Below, piece after piece: positions 1 through 9,164 of a stretch of 64,000 nt of DNA (within the stretch, counting starts at the first letter, position 1; each line of letters opens with the position of its first letter). The DNA lies in assembly GCF_012223425.1 (NCBI RefSeq), contig NZ_CP038799.1, positions 5,440,249 through 5,504,248 on the forward strand, in the 5' to 3' direction. Position numbers and translations under genes: made by a program. The notes beneath the pieces are model-generated. The model searched no databases. It saw only the letters and a program-made list of their open reading frames with translations, and was not told where the DNA came from. Origin of the DNA: Mycolicibacterium frederiksbergense (GTDB taxonomy: Bacteria; Actinomycetota; Actinomycetes; Mycobacteriales; Mycobacteriaceae).

Positions 1-1132
1 TGAGATTGCGCCCTTCCGGATCGCGGTGACCGACGACGAACTGGACGACCTGTTGCGCCGGCTGACGCATACCCGGTGGCCCGAGGCCGAATGCGTCGAC
101 GACTGGAGCCAGGGCATTCCGCTGGCCTACACCCGTGAACTCGCCGCGTACTGGGCTGAGGGCTACGACTGGCGGGCACGGGAGGCCGCACTGAATCGCT
201 TCCCGCAGTTCGTCACCGCCATCGACGACTTGGACATCCACTTCATCCACCAGCGGTCCCCGCACGAGGACGCGTTCCCGTTGGTCATCACCCACGGCTG
301 GCCGGGATCGATCGTCGAGTTTCAGAAGATCATCGCTCCACTGACAGATCCCACGGCGCACGGCGGGCGCGCCGAGGATGCGTTCCATGTCGTCTGCCCG
401 TCACTGCCCGGCTATGGCTTCTCCGGCAAACCCACCACCACCGGATGGGGTGTCGAACGGATCGCGACGGCCTGGGACACCCTGATGGGCCGGTTGGGCT
501 ATGAGCGTTACGGCGCTCAGGGCGGCGACTGGGGTGCGGCCGTCACGACGCAGATCGGGCGAAATATCGGCCGGTGCTGCGCGATTCATACCAACATGCC
601 GATCGGGCAACCCACCGCCGAGAGCATGCAGAACCCGACCGAAGACGACCAGGCGGCCTTCGCCGCGATGAAGCACTACCGGAAATGGGAAGCGGGTTAC
701 TCCATGCAGCAGTCCACCCGGCCGCAGACGCTGGGCTACGGTCTGGTCGATTCGCCGGTGGCTCAACTGGCCTGGATCGTCGAGAAATTCTGGTCCTGGA
801 GCGACTGCGACGGGCACCCGGAGAACGTGTTCAGCCGGGATGAGCTGCTGGACAACGTGATGCTGTACTGGCTCACCGGCAGCGGGGCGTCATCGGCGCG
901 GTTGTACTGGGAGAGTTTCGGCGCCTTCGGTAAGCGCGAACCGGTGTCTCTGCCCACCGGTGTCGCGGACTTCCCCAAGGAGATCCTGCGTTCGCCGCGT
1001 CCCTGGTGCGAACCGCAGTACAACATCACCCGGTGGACGACGATGCCGCGCGGCGGGCATTTCGCCGCGTTCGAACAACCCGAATTACTGATCGAGGACG
1101 TCAGGACATTCTTCGCGACGGTGCGAAGCTAA
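1..1132 (+). CDS. Epoxide hydrolase family protein, 5' end outside window
   Basis: Alpha/beta-hydrolase of the epoxide hydrolase class with an N-terminal EHN-type segment; such enzymes open epoxides to diols through an aspartyl ester. The reading frame is open from base 2 and reads EIAPFRIAV before the GTG at 26, which matches how this family begins, so the true start lies upstream and the GTG at 26 is internal. Visible motifs are the oxyanion-hole HGWPG (about 293-307), the nucleophile elbow GGDWGAA (about 520-540, Asp nucleophile) and the C-terminal catalytic His in GGHFAAFE (about 1051-1075). The stop overlaps by four bases the stop of the convergent permease gene. The substrate cannot be told. 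Confidence 0.88.
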   Translation, partial: EIAPFRIAVTDDELDDLLRRLTHTRWPEAECVDDWSQGIPLAYTRELAAYWAEGYDWRAREAALNRFPQFVTAIDDLDIHFIHQRSPHEDAFPLVITHGWPGSIVEFQKIIAPLTDPTAHGGRAEDAFHVVCPSLPGYGFSGKPTTTGWGVERIATAWDTLMGRLGYERYGAQGGDWGAAVTTQIGRNIGRCCAIHTNMPIGQPTAESMQNPTEDDQAAFAAMKHYRKWEAGYSMQQSTRPQTLGYGLVDSPVAQLAWIVEKFWSWSDCDGHPENVFSRDELLDNVMLYWLTGSGASSARLYWESFGAFGKREPVSLPTGVADFPKEILRSPRPWCEPQYNITRWTTMPRGGHFAAFEQPELLIEDVRTFFATVRS

Positions 1133-2547
1133 TCGGCCCGGCCCGCCCGACGGGCGAGCAACCGGTAGCCGCCGTAAAGCAGCGCGGCCACCGCGAAGTT
1201 CACGAAGTACGCGATATCCGCGCCATGCCAGGCGGCCGCGACCGGTCCCTTGATCAGCGTGGTGTTCATGAACGGCATCGCCGCGGCATAGGAGAGCACG
1301 AAGACCGCCAGCGCGGCGATGGCGTGCCGACGTTCGGTGAACGCCGAGGCCACATCGACGGCGGGACCGGCGCCGCGGGTACGCAGCACCCAGTCGATGC
1401 CGATGATCGCCACGAAGGCCGGAATCCAGTACCCGATCAGCAACAGGACGTCGAGGAACCTCGTCGAGGTGTCGGCACCCTCGAGCCACAGGATGAGAAA
1501 GAACGCGAGGACGGTCACCACGACCGCGGACACCGGCCGCCGCACCCGCACGCCGAGCGTCTGCAAGGCCAGCGAACCGCTGTAGTCGTTCATGACACCG
1601 GAGCCCACCGAGGCCAAGGCGATGATCAACAGTGCCACCGCGCCCAGGGCGCCGCCGCCCATCACATCGCGCACGCCCTCGGCAGTGTGCGCACCGATCA
1701 CATCGGCAGCGGCGATCCCGATGCCCTGCACGAAGATGTATGCCGACACCATTCCGCCGAACGTGTACCCGAATACCTTGGCCTTCGGCGACTCCACCGG
1801 TAGGTAGCGACTGAAGTCCGCGGCATAGCTTGCCCAGGAGATCGTCAAGCTGAGCGCGATGGTGACCTCGAGCACGAACGCGCCGATGAGATCGGCACCG
1901 GTCAGCGCCGCCGGGGTGACGACCTCATGGCCTTCGACGAGTTTGACGGCGAACACCACGAAGGTGGCGAACAGCACCACCGTCAGCACGGCTTGCAGTC
2001 GGTGGATGAGTTCGTAGCCGACGAATCCGACCGCGCCCTGCACGGCCAGCACGATCAACACGGCCACCCAGAACGGGATGCCGAGCAGCAGGGCCAGCGC
2101 CTGCCCGCCGAACAGGCCGACCAGCGCGTCCCACGCGATCGAGGACAGCCACTGCAGTGCGGCCGGCAACGCCACACCCGGACCGAAGGCGAGCCGCGCC
2201 GACGGCAACTGCGCGGTGCCGGTACGCGGACCCCAGGTGGACAGATAGGCCACCACCAGTCCGCCCAGCACGGTGCCGATCACCATCGCCAGCAGTCCCA
2301 GCCAGAACCCGAGGCCCAGCAGGATGGCCAGGGTGCCGGTGAAAACGCCGGTCATGTTGACCTGGGGTGCGAACCACACGGTGAACAGCCGCGCCGGCTT
2401 CCCGTAGCGGCGGTCCGCGGCGACGGGCGCGATACCGTGCGTCTCCACCGAGAGATCGCCGGCCCCAGCCGGGGACCTGCCACTGAACGACGGCGCATCA
2501 ATCGCCCGGTTGGATGTCTGAGAGCCACTTGCCGCGCCGCCGGTCAT
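1129..2547 (-). CDS. NCS1 family nucleobase/cation symporter (cytosine permease type)
   Basis: A 472-residue polytopic membrane protein with about 12 hydrophobic segments, typical in length for the nucleobase:cation symporter-1 family, which imports cytosine, purines, allantoin, hydantoins or similar heterocycles. A hydrophilic N-terminal 50 residues precede the first membrane segment, which carries the family-like stretch FAPQVNMTG. ATG at 2547 is the first start in the frame. The gene is divergent from the pot-like ABC operon, with about 180 bp between them, so the two uptake systems may share control. The family is clear; the transported compound is not. Confidence 0.85.
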   Translation of the reverse strand: MTGGAASGSQTSNRAIDAPSFSGRSPAGAGDLSVETHGIAPVAADRRYGKPARLFTVWFAPQVNMTGVFTGTLAILLGLGFWLGLLAMVIGTVLGGLVVAYLSTWGPRTGTAQLPSARLAFGPGVALPAALQWLSSIAWDALVGLFGGQALALLLGIPFWVAVLIVLAVQGAVGFVGYELIHRLQAVLTVVLFATFVVFAVKLVEGHEVVTPAALTGADLIGAFVLEVTIALSLTISWASYAADFSRYLPVESPKAKVFGYTFGGMVSAYIFVQGIGIAAADVIGAHTAEGVRDVMGGGALGAVALLIIALASVGSGVMNDYSGSLALQTLGVRVRRPVSAVVVTVLAFFLILWLEGADTSTRFLDVLLLIGYWIPAFVAIIGIDWVLRTRGAGPAVDVASAFTERRHAIAALAVFVLSYAAAMPFMNTTLIKGPVAAAWHGADIAYFVNFAVAALLYGGYRLLARRAGRAD

Positions 2548-2660
2548 GCGAGTATTCGATCACGCCACCCCGGTCGGTCCGGGCCCACACCTCCGATGAC
2601 TGTGCACGTCACCACATCGGCGCAGCGGATTCTGTCTCCATCGCCGCGAACAAGCTATGG

Positions 2661-2676
2661 ATTCCATTGTCGGAAT
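2661..2676. promoter_or_regulatory. Inverted repeat in the permease/pot divergent spacer
   Basis: ATTCC and GGAAT are separated by six bases, followed 4 bases later by a second, degenerate ATTCG-TTGC-GGAAT pair. It lies about 50 bp before the first possible potA start in the otherwise gene-free 2548-2725 spacer. It could be an operator for either transporter. No regulator is encoded next to it. Short and AT-rich for this genome, but unproven. Confidence 0.3.
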
Positions 2677-2725
2677 GTAAATTCGTTGCGGAATCGCTTG
2701 CGAAGGGAGTGGTGATCGGCAATGG

Positions 2726-3973
2726 TTGATCAAGTCCACCGCAATGCCCGAGGGAGGCTCCGCCCTGACCGGTACACACGCCACCGCCACTGACCAGACC
2801 GTCGGCGAGAATGGGACCACCCTGCGCAAGGGCGAGCCCGTGATCGAGATCGACCATGTGGTCAAACGCTTCGACGACTACGTCGCCGTGGCCGATGCCG
2901 ACTTCACGATCGCCGCCGGCGAGTTCTTCTCCATGCTCGGGCCGTCGGGCTGCGGGAAGACGACCACCCTGCGGATGATCGCCGGGTTCGAGACACCCAC
3001 CGCGGGCGCCATCCGGCTGCAGGGTGTCGACGTGTCGCGGGTTCCCCCGCACAAGCGCAACGTCAACACCGTCTTCCAGCACTACGCGCTGTTCCCGCAC
3101 ATGACGGTGTGGGACAACATCGCCTACGGCCCGCGCAGCATGAAGATCGACAAGACAAAAGGCAAAGGGGAGGTCAAGCGGCGCGTCGACGAGATCATCG
3201 AGATCGTCCGGCTCACCGACTTCGCCACGCGCAAACCGGGCCAGCTGTCCGGTGGCCAGCAGCAGCGCGTCGCGCTGGCCCGGGCGCTGGTCAACTACCC
3301 CAGCGCGCTGCTGCTCGACGAACCGCTGGGCGCGCTCGACCTCAAACTGCGCCATGCCATGCAGTTCGAGCTCAAGCGCATCCAGCGCGAGGTCGGCATC
3401 ACCTTCATCTACGTCACCCACGACCAGGAAGAAGCGCTGACGATGAGTGACCGCATCGCGGTCATGAACGCCGGCAATGTCGAGCAGATCGGGAGTCCGG
3501 CCGACATCTACGACCGTCCCGCCTCGGTCTTCGTCGCGGGCTTCATCGGGCAGGCCAACCTGTGGGCGGGCAAGCAGACCGGCCGGGCCAACCGCGACTT
3601 CGTCGAGATCGACGTGCTCGGCACGACGCTGAAGTCGCGCCCCGGCGACACCGCCATCGAATCCGGTGGGCAGGCCACGCTGATGATCCGGCCCGAGCGC
3701 GTCCAGGTCTCCACCGACCAACCCAGCGGCGATCTCGCGGTGGTCCGGGCGACCGTGCGGGATCTCACCTTCCAGGGTCCGGTCGTGCGGCTGTCGCTCG
3801 CCGCACCCGACGATTCGACGGTGGTCGCGCATGTCGGCCCGGAGCAGAGTCTGCCGCTGTTGCGGCCGGGTGACGAGGTCTACGTCAGCTGGTCTCCGGA
3901 AGCGTCGCTGGTGTTGCCGGCGGCGGACATCCCGACCACCGAAGATCTCGAAGAGATGCTCGACGAGTCCTGA
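2726..3973 (+). CDS. Polyamine-type ABC transporter ATP-binding protein (PotA-like)
   Basis: ATPase subunit of a PotABCD-type importer for spermidine, putrescine or a related organic cation. It shows Walker A GPSGCGKTTT, signature LSGGQQQRVALARAL, Walker B LLLDEPLGALD and the switch His in VTHDQEEAL, followed by a C-terminal TOBE-like regulatory domain. The nucleotide-binding core starts at VIEIDHVVKRF, about residue 39, so the N-terminus is longer than usual. TTG at 2726 gives 415 residues; ATG at 2744 gives 409 and neither has a convincing ribosome-binding site. First gene of four: the binding protein and two permeases follow on the same strand. Confidence 0.9.
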   Translation: MIKSTAMPEGGSALTGTHATATDQTVGENGTTLRKGEPVIEIDHVVKRFDDYVAVADADFTIAAGEFFSMLGPSGCGKTTTLRMIAGFETPTAGAIRLQGVDVSRVPPHKRNVNTVFQHYALFPHMTVWDNIAYGPRSMKIDKTKGKGEVKRRVDEIIEIVRLTDFATRKPGQLSGGQQQRVALARALVNYPSALLLDEPLGALDLKLRHAMQFELKRIQREVGITFIYVTHDQEEALTMSDRIAVMNAGNVEQIGSPADIYDRPASVFVAGFIGQANLWAGKQTGRANRDFVEIDVLGTTLKSRPGDTAIESGGQATLMIRPERVQVSTDQPSGDLAVVRATVRDLTFQGPVVRLSLAAPDDSTVVAHVGPEQSLPLLRPGDEVYVSWSPEASLVLPAADIPTTEDLEEMLDES

Positions 3974-4013
3974 TCTCTTCGCTTCACTCCCCCTCCCTCA
4001 CGAAAGGCACCGC

Positions 4014-5201
4014 ATGTCCAACGAGATCGATCCCCGGCTACTGTCCCGACTGGCTGCCAACCGCACCAGCCGGCGACGGTTCATCGGCGGCAGCGCCGCC
4101 ACGGCCGCGGCGGCGATCCTCGGGTCGTCGTTCCTCGCCGCGTGTGGATCCGACAGCAGCAGCTCCGGTTCGTCGAGCACCCAGGATGACGGTGGACCCG
4201 CCAGTGGCACGCTGCGCGTGTCGAACTGGCCGCTCTACATGGCCGACGGATTTGTCGCCGCGTTCCAGACGGCGTCCGGCATCACCGTCGACTACAAGGA
4301 AGACTTCAACGACAACGAGCAGTGGTTCGCCAAGGTGAAGGAACCGCTGTCGCGCAAGCAGGACATCGGTGCCGACCTGGTGGTGCCCACCGAGTTCATG
4401 GCCGCCCGCGTCAAGGGCCTGGGCTGGCTCAACGAGATCAGCGACGCCGGGGTGCCCAACCGCAAGAATCTGCGGCAGGATCTGTTGGACTCCAAGGTCG
4501 ACGAGGGACGCAAGTTCACCGCGCCCTATATGACGGGCATGGTCGGTCTCGCCTACAACAGGGCGGCCACCGGGCGCGATATCAGGACCATCGATGACCT
4601 GTGGGATCCCGCCTTCAAGGGCCGTGTCAGCCTGTTCTCCGACGTCCAGGACGGCCTCGGGATGCTCATGCTGTCCCAGGGCAATTCGCCGGAGAACCCG
4701 TCGACGGAATCCATCACGCAGGCTGTCGATCTGGTCCGTGAGCAGAAGGACCGGGGGCAGATCCGCCGCTTCACCGGCAACGACTACGCCGATGACCTGG
4801 CCGCCGGCAATATCGCTGTCGCACAGGCGTATTCCGGTGACGTCGTGCAGCTGCAGGCCGACAACCCCGACCTGCAGTTCATCGTCCCCGAGTCCGGCGG
4901 TGACTGGTTCATCGACACCATGGTGATCCCGTACACCACGCAGAACCAGAAGGCCGCCGAGGCGTGGATCGACTACGTCTATGACCGGGCCAACTACGCG
5001 AAGCTGGTCGCCTTCACCCAGTTCGTCCCGGCGCTCTCGGACATGACCGACGAGCTCGCCAAGGTCGATCCGGCATCGGCGGAGAACCCGCTGATCAACC
5101 CGCCCGCCGAGATGCAGGCGAATCTGAAGTCGTGGGCGGCGCTGACCGACGAGCAGACCCTGGAGTTCAACACCCTGTACGCCGCTGTGACCGGCGGCTA
5201 G
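4014..5201 (+). CDS. Polyamine-type ABC transporter substrate-binding lipoprotein (PotD-like)
   Basis: Extracellular solute-binding protein (395 residues) that would capture a polyamine-like ligand for the PotABC translocator. The N-terminus has a twin-arginine signal (SRRRFIGGS), an alanine-rich hydrophobic stretch and a lipobox FLAAC, then a Ser/Gly-rich linker. The mature domain begins near LRVSNWPLYM, typical of the spermidine/putrescine-binding family. ATG at 4014 was chosen because the signal peptide starts there; the frame is open further upstream but overlaps potA. It follows potA by 40 bp and is followed by the permease genes after 31 bp. Ligand specificity is not visible. Confidence 0.9.
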   Translation: MSNEIDPRLLSRLAANRTSRRRFIGGSAATAAAAILGSSFLAACGSDSSSSGSSSTQDDGGPASGTLRVSNWPLYMADGFVAAFQTASGITVDYKEDFNDNEQWFAKVKEPLSRKQDIGADLVVPTEFMAARVKGLGWLNEISDAGVPNRKNLRQDLLDSKVDEGRKFTAPYMTGMVGLAYNRAATGRDIRTIDDLWDPAFKGRVSLFSDVQDGLGMLMLSQGNSPENPSTESITQAVDLVREQKDRGQIRRFTGNDYADDLAAGNIAVAQAYSGDVVQLQADNPDLQFIVPESGGDWFIDTMVIPYTTQNQKAAEAWIDYVYDRANYAKLVAFTQFVPALSDMTDELAKVDPASAENPLINPPAEMQANLKSWAALTDEQTLEFNTLYAAVTGG

Positions 5202-5232
5202 GTCGATGGCTCGGCGAATGCAGGGAGCATAA

Positions 5233-6108
5233 ATGGCGGGAGTCGCCACCAGCAGTCGGCAGCGGAGCAAGATCGCCCCCTACCTGATGATCTTGCCCGC
5301 GCTGGCCTACCTCGCGGTGTTCTTCGTGGTGCCGTTCTTCTCACTGGCCAGGACGTCGCTGTCCTCGTCGGGTGGTTCGGTGTACCTGCCGACACTGACG
5401 TTCGACTGGAACTTCGGGAACTTCATCGACGCGTTCAAGCTCTATCAGGACCCGATCCTGCGGTCGTTCGGCTATGCGGCCGCGGCGACGGTGTTGTGCA
5501 TGCTGCTGGCCTTTCCGTTGGCCTATGTGATCGCGTTCAAGGCCGGCCGGTTCAAGAACCTGATCCTCGGCCTGGTGATCCTGCCGTTCTTCGTCACGTT
5601 CCTGATCCGCACCATCGCCTGGAAGACGATTCTCGCCGACGAGGGATGGGTGGTCAGCGCGCTCGGCACGATCGGACTGCTCCCCGAGGAGGGTCGGCTG
5701 CTCTCGACGAGTTGGGCGGTGATCGGTGGGTTGACCTACAACTGGATCATCTTCATGATCCTGCCGCTCTACGTCAGCCTGGAGAAGATCGATCCGCGAC
5801 TGCTGGAGGCTTCCCGGGATCTGTATTCCGGTGGCACCCGCAGTTTCCGGAAGGTGATCTTTCCGCTGGCCGTGCCGGGCCTGCTGGCGGGCAGCCTGCT
5901 GGTGTTCATCCCGTCGGTCGGTGACTTCATCAATGCCGATTATCTGGGTAGCACCCAGACCACGATGATCGGCAACGTGATCCAGAAACAGTTCCTGGTG
6001 GTCAAGGACTACCCGGCCGCTGCCGCGCTCAGCCTGGGTCTGATGGGTCTCATTCTGGTCGGGGTGCTGATGTACACCCGGGCACTGGGTACGGAGGACC
6101 TCGTATGA
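5233..6108 (+). CDS. Polyamine-type ABC transporter permease (PotB-like)
   Basis: First integral-membrane subunit, 291 residues with about six membrane spans. The cytoplasmic coupling motif that docks on the ATPase is seen as EASRDLYSGGTRSFRKV followed by IFPLAVPGL. ATG at 5233 follows the binding-protein stop by 31 bp; a GGGAG at about 5223 gives a ribosome-binding site. Its stop overlaps the next permease start as ATGA, indicating translational coupling and equimolar assembly of the two permeases. Confidence 0.9.
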   Translation: MAGVATSSRQRSKIAPYLMILPALAYLAVFFVVPFFSLARTSLSSSGGSVYLPTLTFDWNFGNFIDAFKLYQDPILRSFGYAAAATVLCMLLAFPLAYVIAFKAGRFKNLILGLVILPFFVTFLIRTIAWKTILADEGWVVSALGTIGLLPEEGRLLSTSWAVIGGLTYNWIIFMILPLYVSLEKIDPRLLEASRDLYSGGTRSFRKVIFPLAVPGLLAGSLLVFIPSVGDFINADYLGSTQTTMIGNVIQKQFLVVKDYPAAAALSLGLMGLILVGVLMYTRALGTEDLV

Positions 6109-6968
6109 CCGCCGGGGCGCGCGAAGCGATGGGGAATCGCGCCGGTACCGAACGGCCGGCCGCGCCCAAACATGTTCGTTCCCGGCCGAAGTGGGGCGAC
6201 GTCTCGCTGCGTATCGTCGCCGGACTGGTACTGCTGTACCTGTTCTTGCCGATCATGGTGATCGTGCTGTTCTCGTTCAACGATCCGGCGGGCAAGTTCA
6301 ACTACACCTGGCAGGGATTCACCCTGGACAACTGGGCCGACCCCTTCAAGTACCCGGCACTGACCGAGGCGCTCAAACTCAGCCTCAACATCGCCTTCGT
6401 GTCCACGCTCATCGCACTGGTCCTCGGCACGCTGCTGGCCATCGCCCTGGTGCGCCAGCGCTTCGCCGGGTACCGGGCCGTCGACACGTTCATGATCCTG
6501 CCGCTGACGGCACCCGAGGTGGTCATGGGTGCCTCGCTGCTGACGCTGTTCCTGGACTTCGGTTGGGCCGCGGGCTACACCACCATCCTGATCGCGCATG
6601 TGGCCTTCGAAGTCAGCTTCATCGCGATGACGGTGCGGGCCCGGGTGCGTGGTTTCGACTGGACACTGGAGGACGCGTCGATGGATCTGGGCGCCAGTCC
6701 GGTACGGACGTTCTTCAAGGTGACATTGCCGCTGATCGTGCCCGGCATCGTGGCCGCGGGCATGCTGTCGTTCGCGCTGTCACTCGACGATTTCATCGTC
6801 ACCTATTTCGTCAGCGGATCCACGGTCACCTATCCGCTCTACGTCAACGCGGCGGTCAAAGCCGCTGTGCCACCCCAGATCAACGTGCTGGCGACGGCGA
6901 TTCTGCTGGTGAGCCTGGTGCTGCTGGCAGCCGGTACCCTCTACCGCCGCAAGAAGGTCGTCATCTGA
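6105..6968 (+). CDS. Polyamine-type ABC transporter permease (PotC-like)
   Basis: Second permease, 287 residues, with a hydrophilic N-terminal 30 residues and about six membrane spans. The coupling loop reads EDASMDLGASPVRTFFKV and then TLPLIVPGI. It starts inside the stop of the preceding permease (ATGA overlap) and ends the four-gene importer operon. The next gene is convergent and its stop is only two bases away, so no separate terminator fits between them. Confidence 0.9.
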   Translation: MTAGAREAMGNRAGTERPAAPKHVRSRPKWGDVSLRIVAGLVLLYLFLPIMVIVLFSFNDPAGKFNYTWQGFTLDNWADPFKYPALTEALKLSLNIAFVSTLIALVLGTLLAIALVRQRFAGYRAVDTFMILPLTAPEVVMGASLLTLFLDFGWAAGYTTILIAHVAFEVSFIAMTVRARVRGFDWTLEDASMDLGASPVRTFFKVTLPLIVPGIVAAGMLSFALSLDDFIVTYFVSGSTVTYPLYVNAAVKAAVPPQINVLATAILLVSLVLLAAGTLYRRKKVVI

Positions 6969-6970
6969 GA

Positions 6971-7321
6971 TCAGGTGAGCCGAACGTCCACCCGCACCCG
7001 TCCCCGGTCGTCACGGGTGGCCACGGCGTGGCCGGCGCGGTCGCTGCCGCGGAAGTTGAGCAACGTGATCGGCGCGCCGTCGCCGAGGAAATTGCGCCAC
7101 CAGCTCTTGGCGTCCGGCGACATGACGGCGATGGTCACCCGGTCGCCGTCGAGTCGATAGTTCACCGGGGTCTGGAAATCGCGCCCGGATTTGCGCCCGG
7201 TGTAGCGGATCTCGACCAGGCCGCGACCGACCAGGCCGCCGAGCACGGGCAGGTTGGTCAGGGCGACGGCCCCCCGGTTGAGCGCACGGGCGACCGGGTT
7301 GTCGAACATTCTGCTGGACAT
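6971..7321 (-). CDS. Nitroreductase/quinone reductase family protein (deazaflavin type)
   Basis: A small (116-residue) protein of the split-barrel family that includes the mycobacterial F420-dependent Ddn-like reductases. It shows the characteristic core VEIRYTGRKSG, then VNYRLDGD and KSWWRNFLGDGAPITL. Family members use F420H2 or flavin to reduce quinones or nitro compounds at the membrane; its own substrate is unknown. It is shorter than many Ddn homologues at both ends but has the complete barrel core. It is followed on the same strand, upstream in transcription, by an EamA transporter 9 bp away, so the two may be co-transcribed. Confidence 0.8.
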   Translation of the reverse strand: MSSRMFDNPVARALNRGAVALTNLPVLGGLVGRGLVEIRYTGRKSGRDFQTPVNYRLDGDRVTIAVMSPDAKSWWRNFLGDGAPITLLNFRGSDRAGHAVATRDDRGRVRVDVRLT

Positions 7322-7330
7322 GCCTTGAGG

Positions 7331-8245
7331 CTAACCTCCCCGTGCCAGGTCCGCCGCGACATGTGACGCCCGACGGTCACCGGATCGCGCCGCGCCGACA
7401 CCGGCGATGACGACCGCGACGATGCCGATGACCCCGAGCGCGGCCGGGACCTGATCCAGGATCACCCACCCCATCAGCATCGCAAACGCCGGCTCCAGGC
7501 TCATCAGCGTTCCGAACGCGGCGGTGGTGAGCCGGCGCAGAGCCAGCAATTCAAGGGCAAATGGTATGACGGGCAACAGCAATGCCAGCCCGATGCCGGC
7601 CAGCCACAGGTGCGGTGTCATGTGCCCCAGCACGGCGGGCCCCGTGACCACCGACGCAACGATGGCGGCCACCGGCATGGAGACCGCCAGACCGCTCAGT
7701 CCGCGCACCTCGTCGCCGACGCGCTGGGTCAGCAGAATGTAGGCGCCCCAACAGAATCCGGCGGCGAGCGCGAAACCGACCCCGGCCAGGTCGACGGCAC
7801 CGGCCCACGGTTCGGTGAGCAGCAGCACTCCCAGTGCCGCGAGTCCGGGCCAGACGATCCTGCCGGGCCCGTTGCCGTGTAGTACCGCGACGCCGAGCGG
7901 CCCCAGGAATTCCAGTGCGCTCGCGGTACCCAGCGGGATGCGTTCCACAGCCATCATGAACAGCACGGTGATACCGGCGGTGACCACGCCCAGCAGCACG
8001 GAGGCCAGAAATGACTTCCGGGTGAACGACGACGGGCGTGGCCGCACGATGACCAGCAGCAGCAGGGCCGCCCAGAACAGGCGTAGCCAGGCAGCCCCGG
8101 TGGCGCCGATATCGTCGATCAACCCCACGGCGATGGCGGCGCCCACCTGTACCGAACACATCGCGGCCACGGCCATCAGCGCGCCGTTACGTGCCTCGCT
8201 GGATGCCACCCCTGCATTCAACGGTGCCCGCGCAGTCCTGTCCAC
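7331..8245 (-). CDS. EamA family transporter (DMT superfamily, RhtA-like)
   Basis: A 304-residue membrane protein with ten predicted hydrophobic spans arranged as two EamA repeats, the layout of small-metabolite exporters such as RhtA (homoserine/threonine efflux). Hydrophilic N-terminal 25 residues precede the first span. GTG at 8245 is the first possible start; an internal GTG at VASSEARNG would shorten it by about 12 residues. Probably transcribed ahead of the Ddn-like gene. Exported compound unknown. Confidence 0.8.
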   Translation of the reverse strand: MDRTARAPLNAGVASSEARNGALMAVAAMCSVQVGAAIAVGLIDDIGATGAAWLRLFWAALLLLVIVRPRPSSFTRKSFLASVLLGVVTAGITVLFMMAVERIPLGTASALEFLGPLGVAVLHGNGPGRIVWPGLAALGVLLLTEPWAGAVDLAGVGFALAAGFCWGAYILLTQRVGDEVRGLSGLAVSMPVAAIVASVVTGPAVLGHMTPHLWLAGIGLALLLPVIPFALELLALRRLTTAAFGTLMSLEPAFAMLMGWVILDQVPAALGVIGIVAVVIAGVGAARSGDRRASHVAADLARGG

Positions 8246-8307
8246 GAGTTTTCCCGAGTGGTGCCGGTGGGGACACCCGGCGCACCGGTGACGGCCGGCG
8301 GATGAAG

Positions 8308-9132
8308 CTAGGCGATCCCGGCGGCTTGCCGGACATCATCGGCGATCCGCTGATGTCCGGCACCGTTGGGGTGCGGATCGTCGTCGCTGCAGTAGTAACT
8401 CAGCGCGCATATCTCATCCACCGACGTGGCGATCGGCTCTACGAACCTGGCGCCGGACCTCGAATAGGATTCCCGCAGAGCGGGATTGAAGTACCCGTCG
8501 AAGACGGCGGCCGCCGGCTCGGCGTGCTCCCCGGCGACGAACACGTTCAGATAGGACAGGCCCACCACCGGAACGCCGGCGTCGAGCACGCCCCCGAGCT
8601 TGCCCAACATGTCGTCGAGCGCGGCTGTGGCGGATTCGGTTGCGGTTTCCGAACACGCCAGCACGCCGTCCGGCGGCGCCTCGGCAATACAGGGCGCGAC
8701 ATCGTTGCCTCCGGCGACGATGGTCACCAGACCCACCTGCTCGCGATGATCGGATATGAACTGCACTGCCGCATCCACCTGTGAAACGTCGTCATAGGCC
8801 GGTCCGTCGTGCGCCTTCGCCTCGACATCGCAGCCGGGTTGATGGACCATCTGCTCCGCGGTCGCTCCAGAGCAACCGAAGTTGATCAGGCGCCACTGCT
8901 CGTCGACGTTGCGCCGCAAAGCGCTTTCGGTGCGGTACGCGAATCCGTCGGTGGATTTCGAACCCGCACCGGTGCCGTACGGACTGTCGCCGGCGGCATA
9001 CGAGTCACCGATGGACACGAAGTAGGTTATTTCGGTTGCAGGCTTGGCCGGTTCGCTTCCACATGCCGTCGACACAACTGCGGCGATCCACATCGAAATC
9101 AGCACTCGTACACGCGTAGTCGCGGAGGCCAC
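8308..9132 (-). CDS. SGNH/GDSL hydrolase, probable lipoprotein
   Basis: Secreted esterase/lipase-like hydrolase (274 residues). The N-terminus is a signal peptide ending in VVSTAC, a weak lipobox because the -3 position is Ser. SGNH blocks are visible: block I SIGDSYAAGDSPYG (nucleophile Ser), block III VAGGNDVAPC (Asn) and block V DDPHPNGAGH (catalytic Asp and His). Several Cys pairs in the mature part suggest disulphides, fitting an extracytoplasmic location. GTG at 9132 is the start. It lies alone between the EamA gene and the thioesterase gene, all on the minus strand. The substrate (lipid, glycan or acyl ester) is not known. Confidence 0.82.
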   Translation of the reverse strand: MASATTRVRVLISMWIAAVVSTACGSEPAKPATEITYFVSIGDSYAAGDSPYGTGAGSKSTDGFAYRTESALRRNVDEQWRLINFGCSGATAEQMVHQPGCDVEAKAHDGPAYDDVSQVDAAVQFISDHREQVGLVTIVAGGNDVAPCIAEAPPDGVLACSETATESATAALDDMLGKLGGVLDAGVPVVGLSYLNVFVAGEHAEPAAAVFDGYFNPALRESYSRSGARFVEPIATSVDEICALSYYCSDDDPHPNGAGHQRIADDVRQAAGIA

Positions 9133-9164
9133 GCTTCGAGAATACCCCTGGCGCCGTACCGAGA

